A stretch of DNA of 10,912 nucleotides, taken from Desulfobacterales bacterium. Lineage in GTDB: Bacteria > Desulfobacterota > DSM-4660 > Desulfatiglandales > Desulfatiglandaceae. Shown in pieces: positions 1 to 6,464 of the stretch. The position numbers and the translations under genes were made by a program. The stretch lies in the NCBI GenBank assembly GCA_027061865.1, contig JAMOVZ010000172.1, positions 1 through 10,912 of the forward strand, in the 5' to 3' direction. The notes below the pieces were generated by a model. That model did no database searches. It saw only the letters and a program-made list of their open reading frames with translations, and was not told the origin of the DNA. Numbering within the stretch: position 1 is the stretch's first letter; each line of letters opens with the position of its first letter.

Positions 1-531
1 ATGGATCTTGCGGTTAATCTGGTCCAAGGCGTCCACATAAGCATTGGCCATTTCTGCGGCCCGCTTTGGGTCTTCATCCTCAACCGTTATGCTTATGATG
101 CCGCTTTTCCTTGAAATATTTATCTTTGTTCGGCTTTTTAATTTTTGATAGACATTATCCATATATTTGGCTTTGTACAGATCTTTCAGGTCAAATTTTT
201 TTATCAAGGAATCTGCTACTGTCCTGCTTTCAAGGATTCCCTTGTACAATTCAGGGCCTGTCTTTTGGCCCAAAATGCCTGCAGCCAGTCCGCTAAAAGG
301 CCCGCCAGAACTACTGATAAGTCCTGATAACCCGCTTCCCGATTCCTCAGGCGGCAATATGCGCGCAGTGGCTGTGAACTTCAGCGGGGCAAGGAGGCTG
401 TATGTCACAGAGATGGCCACGGCTGCCAGCACTATGGTGATGATCAGCTTCTTGCGCTTGAGGAGGACGAGGACAAGGTCGAGCAAGTTTATCTCGTCTT
501 CAATGTATTCAGTTGGATGTTCAGAGTTCAA
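1..531 (-). CDS. Polysaccharide chain-length determinant (Wzz family), 3' end beyond the window
   Basis: Inner-membrane polysaccharide co-polymerase that would set the chain length of an exported polysaccharide and work with the export protein encoded just upstream. The frame is open for 177 codons and continues off the left edge. The N-terminus is a short acidic cytoplasmic stretch (EYIEDEINLLDLVLVLLKR), followed by a transmembrane helix at about residues 26-48, then a Pro-rich turn (APLKF) entering the periplasmic domain. Near the window edge is the typical Wzz motif ITVEDEDPKRAAEMANAYVD (about 152-171). The second transmembrane helix is not in view. The start is uncertain: no ATG or GTG precedes the transmembrane helix, an in-frame TGA sits at 535-537, and the first usable codon is TTG at 529-531, inside a short repeat and without a clear Shine-Dalgarno sequence. 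It is transcribed in the same direction as the export gene, 63 bp downstream of it. Confidence 0.9.
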   Translation of the reverse strand, partial: MNSEHPTEYIEDEINLLDLVLVLLKRKKLIITIVLAAVAISVTYSLLAPLKFTATARILPPEESGSGLSGLISSSGGPFSGLAAGILGQKTGPELYKGILESRTVADSLIKKFDLKDLYKAKYMDNVYQKLKSRTKINISRKSGIISITVEDEDPKRAAEMANAYVDALDQINRKIH

Positions 532-572
532 GGTTCAAGCTTGCCTGCTGCGGCAGGGTTTAAGGTTGAAAG
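526..572. repeat. Degenerate heptad repeat flanking a small hairpin
   Basis: Two perfect copies of GTTCAAG (526-532, 533-539) are followed by a hairpin CCTGC-TGCG-GCAGG (544-557) and two degenerate copies, GTTTAAG (558-564) and GTTGAAAG (565-572). The block fills most of the gap between the export gene and the Wzz gene and overlaps the likely TTG start of the latter. It resembles dispersed intergenic repeats; copies elsewhere in the genome cannot be seen from this window. Confidence 0.55.
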
Positions 573-594
573 CGAGAAACGCGAGAAAAGTTCA

Positions 595-3405
595 TTAGTA
601 AGCTACAATGATTACGCCGGCAGTGACTGCTATCCGGTAAAGGATCTCCGTAATGTCCTTAGTTACCCTAAGCCAAGGGTATTTTTCCATTTTCCTGGGA
701 ACAATGATTGTATCGCCAGGGTCAAGCCTCAATGATTCGAATCCTCCCATTACCCACCTGTGGGTGCTGGAATCCCATGTGGTCATGCCCAGGAGTCCCT
801 CCTGGCCTTTGCTTACCACAGCACCGTTAGCCTTGACAAGATATACGTGGTCCTCGTCTGCATTGTCAGTCATGCCGCCAACCATGTTGAGGTAATATCC
901 AACGGTCTTGCCTTCTTCTGCCAAAAGGGCTGTCGGGTTATAAACCTCGCCGAGCACGTTTACATAATCAGGCCTCTTGGGCACAATGAGGCGGTCGCCG
1001 GGCCTGAGCTCAAAGTTGTACTTGGAGTCCGGGTCCTTCAGGACCTGGTCCAACTCTATCACCATTCGTCCCGTGGGCTTGGCCGCCCTTAGACGCTCGA
1101 GCAACTGTTTTTTGGTAACCAGGGTCTGTTGCAGGATGGCCGCTTCTTCCTTGCCCACCGCGGTCTCTGAGGCATGGCTGCTGAGGGAAAGAATATCTGC
1201 TTCCAGTTTCCGGATATACTCACGGAGTTGCTCTGCCTGCACTGATTTCACCGATTGGCGCTGAAAAACCGCACCCAGGGGATAGGCCTCATTGGTCAGG
1301 CCCCCTGCCCTTTTTATTACAGATGCAAGGCGTTCTCCCTTGGAAAACCTGTATTGGCCAGGGAATACAAATTCGCCCTCAAGAGCGATTGTTCTATTCA
1401 ACGCATCGGTATATTCGGGTATCTCCCTGATATGCACAACATCATCGGGTTGCAGCCTCAAATTGTGGGAAGGAAGCCCATCCATTGCCTTGCGAGGGGA
1501 GAACTCGATCTTCACCGTGTCAGACTCGGTGTGGCCGGGCTTGACCCTTGATATGGAGGCCATCTCCATATAGGCCTTGGATGTGAAATTCCCAGCCTTA
1601 AAAATCAGGTCCTGAACCCTCATGCCCTCCAAAAGCCTGTAAGCGCCTGGATTCCTGACTGCGCCGTATATGGATACTCTGGGTATGTCTTTCTTCTCCG
1701 AAAGGCCGTATATCTTTACACGGTCCAGTTCCTGAAGCGGCAGGTTTTGAGTTTCGTCGCCTTCCAACAAGCCTCCCAGGTTAAACTGGACCACTTCAGG
1801 GTGGAGGTCAGGAGGCATGAGCCTGATGATTTCGGCCCTGGCAAGGTAAGGCTCTGGAAGCAGGTCATCGTAAGAATCGATGAGGTCCCTAAGCCGCATG
1901 CCCGGCTTGAACTCATATTCCCTAGGGTACTTCACATGGCCCTCCAGATACACCACCTTGCGAAGTCCCTTGAATACGGGGTAGATCTTGACTACATCTC
2001 CATCTTTCAAAGGCATTGACAGGTCCCTGTTTCCGCCTTCAACCATGGGGGCAAGATTGAAGCTTTTTACTATGCGCCTGTGGTGCCCCTGAACCCTTTC
2101 AACCACGACGTTTTGGAGATAACCAGTAGGCAGCAAGCCCCCTGCCAGCTTGATCGCATCGCCGATGCTCTCTTGCCCCTTTATTTCGTATATAGCTGGC
2201 CGCCTCACATTGCCAGCTACCCCCACCACGGGGCCGATCACCGGGATGAAAATGGCATCTTGGTTTTGGAGGCGGATATCATTGGTCCTCATTCCAGAGA
2301 GGAAAAAGTCATAGAGATCCAGTGCTGACACCACACTTCCATTACGGTAAACCTTTATATTGCGAAGGCTCCCCCGTTTGCTGGGCCCGCCTGCTGCGTA
2401 TAGGGCGGGAATCACCGTGGACAGGGAGCTGACCGAATATGTGCCTGGGTGGGTTGCCTCACCCACAATGTAGACCTGGATGGTGCGGAGCCGGCCCATG
2501 GTGATACTCATCTCGAATTCAGGGTAGAACTCCTTGAATTTTCGAAACAGGAAGCGCTTCAGTTCCGCGAACTTCATGCCGCTTACACCAAGTGTGCCAA
2601 GCCTTGGAATAAAAATTGACCCATCCCTGGTGACTGTTACTTGGTAAGAGTTCTCAACCTTTCCCCATAGGTGAATGGTGAAACTGTCGCCTGGCCCAAC
2701 CACGTAATTGTCGCCCACAGGGACATTGGTAACGGGCGCAAAGGTGGATACCCGCCTATTGAAGAAATCATAACCATAAAGGCGGAGCTTTCGCGAGATA
2801 TCCGTGGGGAATTTGCCCGACAAGATCTCCTCTATGGGCGTCAACTTTAGAGGCACTTCCCTTGGAAGAGCTTTTTCCTTTTTCAGAGGAGAGACTTGCC
2901 CGGCTTCCAGCACAAGCTCAAATGAAGGGAAGCGGGCCAAGAGCCTGGATCTTAGCTCAGGCTCTAACCCCGCGAACAGCTTTTTTCTCTCTTTATCACT
3001 CAAGGCGGCAAAAATAAGGTCTTGGTCTTCTTGGTCAAGCGATGAAAAAAATTTGCCTCTAGCCTCCTCATCCAACAATTTAAAAAATCTTACTTTATCT
3101 TGATCACTCAGGCTCTCAAAGATCTCTTGCTTTTCTTTGTCTCCCAGCAGAGTAAAAAGTTTCACCCGTTGCGCTGGGCTCAATTGCTGGAATATCTCGC
3201 TTTTTTCTTCACTTGAAAGTCCTGAAAACTTACCCACCTGGTCACCGCTAACCAACTCCGTAATCTCTTGTGCCCATATAGATGGCACGGTCGGGAGAAA
3301 CGCCATGAAAAACATTAATCCTGCCAAGATAAACGGGGTTGACCTGTGAGGAGCGAAATAAAGGGAAGTATAACCTTTAAGTGAAATTTTATAATTAAAT
3401 CGCAT
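595..3405 (-). CDS. SLBB-domain polysaccharide export protein (Wza-like), with N-terminal dodecad repeats
   Basis: Predicted outer-membrane/periplasmic polysaccharide export channel, 936 residues against about 380 in E. coli Wza. Numbering is from the ATG at 3405. A signal peptide covers about 1-45 (hydrophobic run FILAGLMFFMAFLP, likely cut after SIWA). Residues 51-158 are nine 12-residue repeats. A Poly_export domain follows at about 230-305 (VVGPGDSFTIHLWG). Six SLBB-type beta-grasp units start near 309, 391, 483, 576, 672 and 813; a charged, probably coiled-coil insert lies at about 722-775 between the fifth and sixth. The C-terminus (about 918-936) is a hydrophobic/amphipathic helix, comparable in place to the Wza helix that crosses the outer membrane. 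There is no lipobox and no cysteine at all, so it cannot be a lipoprotein as Wza is. An in-frame GTG at 3420 would add five residues, but GGGAG at 3411-3415 lies 5 nt before the ATG and decides the start. The export role is inferred from family and from the Wzz and Wzi neighbours. Confidence 0.93.
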   Translation of the reverse strand: MRFNYKISLKGYTSLYFAPHRSTPFILAGLMFFMAFLPTVPSIWAQEITELVSGDQVGKFSGLSSEEKSEIFQQLSPAQRVKLFTLLGDKEKQEIFESLSDQDKVRFFKLLDEEARGKFFSSLDQEDQDLIFAALSDKERKKLFAGLEPELRSRLLARFPSFELVLEAGQVSPLKKEKALPREVPLKLTPIEEILSGKFPTDISRKLRLYGYDFFNRRVSTFAPVTNVPVGDNYVVGPGDSFTIHLWGKVENSYQVTVTRDGSIFIPRLGTLGVSGMKFAELKRFLFRKFKEFYPEFEMSITMGRLRTIQVYIVGEATHPGTYSVSSLSTVIPALYAAGGPSKRGSLRNIKVYRNGSVVSALDLYDFFLSGMRTNDIRLQNQDAIFIPVIGPVVGVAGNVRRPAIYEIKGQESIGDAIKLAGGLLPTGYLQNVVVERVQGHHRRIVKSFNLAPMVEGGNRDLSMPLKDGDVVKIYPVFKGLRKVVYLEGHVKYPREYEFKPGMRLRDLIDSYDDLLPEPYLARAEIIRLMPPDLHPEVVQFNLGGLLEGDETQNLPLQELDRVKIYGLSEKKDIPRVSIYGAVRNPGAYRLLEGMRVQDLIFKAGNFTSKAYMEMASISRVKPGHTESDTVKIEFSPRKAMDGLPSHNLRLQPDDVVHIREIPEYTDALNRTIALEGEFVFPGQYRFSKGERLASVIKRAGGLTNEAYPLGAVFQRQSVKSVQAEQLREYIRKLEADILSLSSHASETAVGKEEAAILQQTLVTKKQLLERLRAAKPTGRMVIELDQVLKDPDSKYNFELRPGDRLIVPKRPDYVNVLGEVYNPTALLAEEGKTVGYYLNMVGGMTDNADEDHVYLVKANGAVVSKGQEGLLGMTTWDSSTHRWVMGGFESLRLDPGDTIIVPRKMEKYPWLRVTKDITEILYRIAVTAGVIIVAY
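2932..3255 (-). repeat. Nine tandem 12-residue repeats in the export protein
   Basis: Codons 51-158 of the export protein (ATG numbering) encode nine gap-free units of exactly 12 residues, starting at 51, 63, 75, 87, 99, 111, 123, 135 and 147. An approximate consensus is LSDEEKxxIFxx. Position 1 is Leu in all nine; position 10 is Phe in eight and Leu in the last. Positions 3-8 are strongly charged. The underlying DNA copies have diverged, so this is not a recent expansion. The pattern suggests one short amphipathic helix per unit stacked into a superhelix, in the style of the MgtE N-terminal domain; that fold is inference. Confidence 0.85.
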
Positions 3406-3410
3406 ATCTT

Positions 3411-3415
3411 CTCCC
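3411..3415 (-). promoter_or_regulatory. Ribosome binding site of the export gene
   Basis: GGGAG followed by 5 nt and ATG (3405-3403). It selects this ATG over the in-frame GTG at 3420, which lies upstream of the site. Confidence 0.7.
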
Positions 3416-3423
3416 GTCACTTT

Positions 3424-3569
3424 CCGAAGCCACTGCTCCGCCCCTTAGGTTACAAGGGTGAGACCCGATAACCTAGTGACATATCAAGGATTATTGCAAA
3501 TCACCGCCACCCGGGAAGGCAATCTGCCGATTCGAACTAGAAGCCGGCACAAAGTTCCAGCGGCTTCGG
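3424..3569 (-). promoter_or_regulatory. Candidate structured 5' leader of the export gene
   Basis: Read on the minus strand, a perfect 8-bp closing helix CCGAAGCC (3569-3562) with GGCTTCGG (3431-3424) encloses about 130 nt. Inside is a clear hairpin at 3446-3475: outer stem TAGGTTA/TAACCTA (7 bp) and inner stem GGGT/ACCC with a 3-nt loop. A second helix, TGCCG/CGGCA, joins 3545-3549 with 3525-3529. GAAGCCG/CGGCTTC (3561-3567 with 3540-3546) competes with the closing helix. The closing strand ends 8 nt before the ribosome binding site, a layout expected of a translation-controlling RNA element. I cannot assign it to a known riboswitch class; the inverted repeats could also act on the opposite strand or be chance. 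Confidence 0.4.
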
Positions 3570-3644
3570 CAAAGCCTTAAAACGCAGAGCCCTCTTTCGC
3601 ATGGCGGATTGTATCCCAAGGACTAACTAGGGAATTGAGATACA

Positions 3645-3674
3645 AATAAAATTTCAAAAACGTGTTGCCGTCAA
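3645..3674 (-). promoter_or_regulatory. Candidate sigma-70 type promoter for the export/Wzz operon
   Basis: TTGACG (3674-3669) is followed after 18 nt by TTTATT (3650-3645) in an AT-rich stretch. The -35 box is good and the -10 box weak. If used, it gives a leader of about 235 nt containing the inverted repeats at 3424-3569. Confidence 0.3.
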
Positions 3675-3723
3675 CAGGTAAACAGGCGAGTTGCGGAATC
3701 CCTCTCATACACCTCACATCTAT

Positions 3724-3752
3724 TTGACTCACTACCCCTGCCTGAATATTTT
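3724..3752 (+). promoter_or_regulatory. Candidate upstream promoter for the Wzi gene
   Basis: TTGACT (3724-3729), a 17-nt spacer, and TATTTT (3747-3752). It is weaker than the site 88 bp downstream and may act with it as a tandem pair. Confidence 0.35.
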
Positions 3753-3811
3753 AGCGTGCAAATATAGCATATTTTGGATATAGCTCAAAGGGTTTTGGAA
3801 GTCATCCGTAT

Positions 3812-3841
3812 TTGACACCCATCGCCCGTTTGGCATATATT
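3812..3841 (+). promoter_or_regulatory. Likely promoter of the Wzi gene
   Basis: Perfect -35 TTGACA (3812-3817), an 18-nt spacer and TATATT (3836-3841), one mismatch from the -10 consensus. It predicts a transcript start near 3848 and a leader of about 50 nt before the ATG at 3899. Confidence 0.6.
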
Positions 3842-3898
3842 TGGCGCTGCTTTCACGAACTGATGCTTCAGGTAAGTTGAAGCCCCCCAGAGGGAAAT

Positions 3899-5470
3899 AT
3901 GAGATTATTTGCCAAAAGGCAGCCCTTGCATGTGGCACTATTAATCATTTGCCTTCTCCTCCCCATTTGTTGCTGGGCAAAGGTTTCCATAAATGTTCCG
4001 CTTGGCCATTGGAGTTACAGAGCTGTTGATAAGCTCGCAAGCCTCGGGCTCATCCGCTCCGCTGTTTATTCCACCAAGCCTTTCACCCGTCTTGAAATGG
4101 CCAGGTTAATAAAAGAAGCCGAAGCTATCCTGAATGAAACCACTGAGAGGGATGAAGGGGGATTGAAACAAAACAAAATAATTCAAGGCATCCTGGCCCG
4201 GCTAAGGAGAGAATTTGATCCGGACTTGGCCGAGCTGGAGGGGGACACTGGGATATCTTCCTATATTAAACCAATAGAAGACATATATTTAAATTATTTT
4301 CATTCAAACAATGACTTCTCATTTGAAAACAACAAAGGCCAAGAGTATTCAAAAGGAACTAACTTGAGAGTGGGATTTTCCTCCCACGGAATGTTTCTTA
4401 ATCACTTGGCCTTCTACATCAACCCCGAATATCGACACTCCAAGGATCAGTTCAGCGGAGCTAGCAATGACTTGACACTATTGGAGGGTTATGCCAAGGC
4501 TGAGTGGTCCAATATCGAGGTGGAGGCAGGAAGGGACAGCATGTGGTGGGGGCCAGGGCACCACGGCTCCCTCATCCTTACCGACAATGCCAAGCCCTTT
4601 GATCTGATCAAGGTCTCCAATCCAAGGCCAATACTGCTTCCCTGGATCTTCAGACACCTGGGGCTGCTCAAGGTGGTGGGATTCTGGAGCCAATTAGAAC
4701 ACAATAGGTATGTGCCCGAAGCAGAGTTCATGGGCATGAGGGTGAACATCAAACCTTTTCCTTTCCTCGAGGTGGGGGCTTCAAGGACCATTCTTCTTGG
4801 GGGGAAGGGGCCCCGGGCAGCAAAGGGCCCAACGGATTTGAGCGCAAGGGAGTGGATCAAGGTCCTTTCAGGGAAGAATATTGGCGGCAAGCTTGATACA
4901 GACCAAATTGCAGGGTTTGACATGCTATTGCGTTTTCCTTGTGTAGACCGCTTCCTGCGCATAGCCAGGTCAATAGACTTGTGGGGGGAGCTATACGGAG
5001 AGGATGAGGCGGCATCACTGCCAAGTAGAAATGGCTATGTAGTGGGGCTTAGGGTGGGCGATATCTTTCTTGCCGGAAAGACGGATCTCATTATTGAGCA
5101 CGCTAATAATGTAATACCTGGCTATCCAAGATATTGGTATAACCACGGTGTTTATCGCTCAGGGTATCGTTATGAAGGAAAGGTGATGGGGCACGAAATG
5201 GGCTCAGAGGCCCGGGATATGTTCATAAGCCTTGAGCATTATTTAGGATCAAGACTCGTCCTTGAGCTAAGCTATGATCACCAGAAAAGGGGTGTTCAAG
5301 GCTCAAACCCGGAGGAGCGGGAGCGCTACGATGCAATCCTCACCTTTCAGGCAGACGGTTATCTTGTTAGGGGAGGGTATAGGTATGAATCTGTAGAGAA
5401 TTCAGACAATATAGAAGACAAGGGGCGAAACAATCACATATTGTGGGTCTCTTTAAATTATAGCTTCTAG
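3899..5470 (+). CDS. Capsule assembly Wzi-family outer-membrane protein with N-terminal SLH-like motif
   Basis: Predicted outer-membrane beta-barrel that helps attach or organise exported polysaccharide at the cell surface. Residues 1-27 form a signal peptide (VALLIICLLLPICCWA). The Cys pair is not in a proper lipobox, so ordinary signal peptidase cleavage is more likely. Residues 33-78 match the S-layer-homology style of motif (GHWSYRAVDKLASLGLI, then PFTRLEMARLIKEA). From about 120 to the end is the Wzi-type barrel with its best signature at 211-234 (GRDSMWWGPG, then GSLILTDNAKPF), many alternating hydrophobic strands and a terminal Phe (LNYSF) typical of barrels handled by BamA. The length, 523 residues, is somewhat above the roughly 480 of E. 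coli Wzi, explained by the SLH-like extension. The start has GAGGG at 3890-3894. It diverges from the export/Wzz genes, which supports a shared polysaccharide role. Ligand and exact function are unknown. Confidence 0.9.
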   Translation: MRLFAKRQPLHVALLIICLLLPICCWAKVSINVPLGHWSYRAVDKLASLGLIRSAVYSTKPFTRLEMARLIKEAEAILNETTERDEGGLKQNKIIQGILARLRREFDPDLAELEGDTGISSYIKPIEDIYLNYFHSNNDFSFENNKGQEYSKGTNLRVGFSSHGMFLNHLAFYINPEYRHSKDQFSGASNDLTLLEGYAKAEWSNIEVEAGRDSMWWGPGHHGSLILTDNAKPFDLIKVSNPRPILLPWIFRHLGLLKVVGFWSQLEHNRYVPEAEFMGMRVNIKPFPFLEVGASRTILLGGKGPRAAKGPTDLSAREWIKVLSGKNIGGKLDTDQIAGFDMLLRFPCVDRFLRIARSIDLWGELYGEDEAASLPSRNGYVVGLRVGDIFLAGKTDLIIEHANNVIPGYPRYWYNHGVYRSGYRYEGKVMGHEMGSEARDMFISLEHYLGSRLVLELSYDHQKRGVQGSNPEERERYDAILTFQADGYLVRGGYRYESVENSDNIEDKGRNNHILWVSLNYSF

Positions 5471-5888
5471 CCCCTGTCCACCTCACTTTATTAAGGTGCC
5501 CCACCCAGAGGGCTTCCTTGTCCCCCGTTTCAAGGAAATCCTTGCGTCCCATCCCAATTGTTAACGCCTGGATACATCAAGGATATTGTGGCCTCCCATC
5601 AGGCTTGGCGTTATCAAATATCTGAACCCGCTCTGGAGAAGCCAAGCCTTGCCTTACGCCGATAGCGACAATCTTGCTATCCTCGTTACAGTTCATCAGA
5701 CAAAGAAACATCCTTTCATAAGCACCATTTTCCTGTAAGCCTGCTGATTCGGCCTGCCTCATCTGTTCCGCCTATTTTGTTGGCTCCGTCTAGGGAAAAG
5801 CTGGATATCTTTTAGACATCTTATGACCGGCAGCCTTTTGGATGCTTGTCTATGGCCTCTTTAAGGCATGGGGAGTTGTATATTTGAT
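5471..5888. other. Non-coding stretch rich in short inverted repeats
   Basis: No convincing gene is seen between the Wzi gene and the hydroxylase promoter. Instead there are several inverted repeats: CACCT/AGGTG (5479-5483, 5494-5498); TTCCTTG/CAAGGAA (5514-5520, 5531-5537), which competes with CAAGG/CCTTG (5531-5535, 5540-5544); a perfect 9-bp AGGCTTGGC/GCCAAGCCT (5601-5609, 5641-5649); and GATAGC/GCTATC (5661-5666, 5676-5681). None is followed by a T-run, so no clean intrinsic terminator for the Wzi gene is visible. The stretch may hold an RNA, a decayed gene, or nothing functional. Confidence 0.45.
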
Positions 5889-5918
5889 TTGACATGGGAT
5901 TAGGCCATTGGATAAAAT
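5889..5918 (+). promoter_or_regulatory. Likely promoter of the molybdenum hydroxylase operon
   Basis: Perfect -35 TTGACA (5889-5894), an 18-nt spacer and TAAAAT (5913-5918), one mismatch from the -10 consensus. The predicted transcript starts near 5925, about 35 nt before the first gene. I see no clear operator palindrome over it. Confidence 0.65.
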
Positions 5919-5949
5919 CCGCCATCCAGTAACGCCACGTGATATTTCT

Positions 5950-5955
5950 GAGGTG
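5950..5955 (+). promoter_or_regulatory. Ribosome binding site ahead of three consecutive ATG codons
   Basis: GAGGTG precedes ATG codons at 5958, 5961 and 5964. The first is too close to the GAGG core (4 nt); the second (7 nt) fits best, the third (10 nt) is possible. Confidence 0.65.
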
Positions 5956-5960
5956 AAATG

Positions 5961-6461
5961 ATGATGCACAAAATTTCCATAAAGGTTAATGGTGATCTCT
6001 ATGTCCTTTCAGTAGAGCCATGGAAGACCCTCAACCAGGTCCTAAGGGAAGACCTTAACCTTACAGGGACCAAATTGGGTTGCGGCACTGGTGACTGCGG
6101 GGCCTGTACAGTGCTTGTTGACGGCCGCTCTGTTACTTCCTGCCTCACCTTGGCCGTGGAGATGGATGGTAAAGAAATCCTTACAGTAGAGGGGCTGGCC
6201 CCTGCGGGTGAGGAGCTTCATCCAATCCAGAGGGCCTTTGTGGAGAAGGGGGCAATCCAGTGCGGATACTGCACTCCTGGCATGGAGCTTTCCGCCCTCT
6301 ATCTCCTGAAAAACAATCCCTCCCCTTCTGAGGCAGAAATCAGAGAGGCCCTTTCAGGGAATCTATGCAGGTGCACGGGCTACAACAAGATAGTAGAGGC
6401 GGTCCAATGGGCCGCCAAAGAACTTAAGGCCGAGAAATCAAAATCAACTAGGAGCAAGTAA
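5961..6461 (+). CDS. Molybdenum hydroxylase small subunit, two [2Fe-2S] clusters
   Basis: Electron-transfer subunit of a xanthine-dehydrogenase-family hydroxylase, passing electrons from the molybdenum site to FAD. With the start at 5961 it has 166 residues, the normal size for a separate iron-sulfur subunit (CoxS/HcrC type). The N-terminal plant-ferredoxin-like domain has the cluster cysteines at 41, 46, 49 and 61 (GCGTGDCGACTVL). The C-terminal helical domain holds the second set at 101, 104, 136 and 138 (CGYCTPGM and LCRCTGY). All eight ligands are present, so both clusters should form. The C-terminal tail is Lys/Ser-rich and probably disordered. First gene of an operon; the medium subunit starts 3 nt after its stop. 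No signal peptide, so the complex is cytoplasmic. Confidence 0.95.
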   Translation: MMHKISIKVNGDLYVLSVEPWKTLNQVLREDLNLTGTKLGCGTGDCGACTVLVDGRSVTSCLTLAVEMDGKEILTVEGLAPAGEELHPIQRAFVEKGAIQCGYCTPGMELSALYLLKNNPSPSEAEIREALSGNLCRCTGYNKIVEAVQWAAKELKAEKSKSTRSK

Positions 6462-6464
6462 GCC

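Noticed and set aside
3540..3610. Possible GEMM-I (cyclic di-GMP) riboswitch on the plus strand, from GGCAAAGCC and ACGCAGAGCC.
   Set aside because: The fragments resemble pieces of the consensus, but order, spacing and the tetraloop/receptor helices do not fit, and the better promoter for the downstream gene lies after it.
4478..4962. Long minus-strand frames opposite the Wzi gene.
   Set aside because: They are antisense shadows: low-complexity products without family motifs, overlapping a well-supported gene.
5577..5762. Small minus-strand reading frame of 61 codons with a weak GGCGG upstream.
   Set aside because: The product is not recognisable, it is isolated, and it overlaps the inverted repeats; chance or gene remnant seems likelier than a gene.
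5880..5957. Looked for a molybdenum-cofactor riboswitch ahead of the hydroxylase operon.
   Set aside because: The predicted leader is only about 35 nt and shows none of the expected helices.
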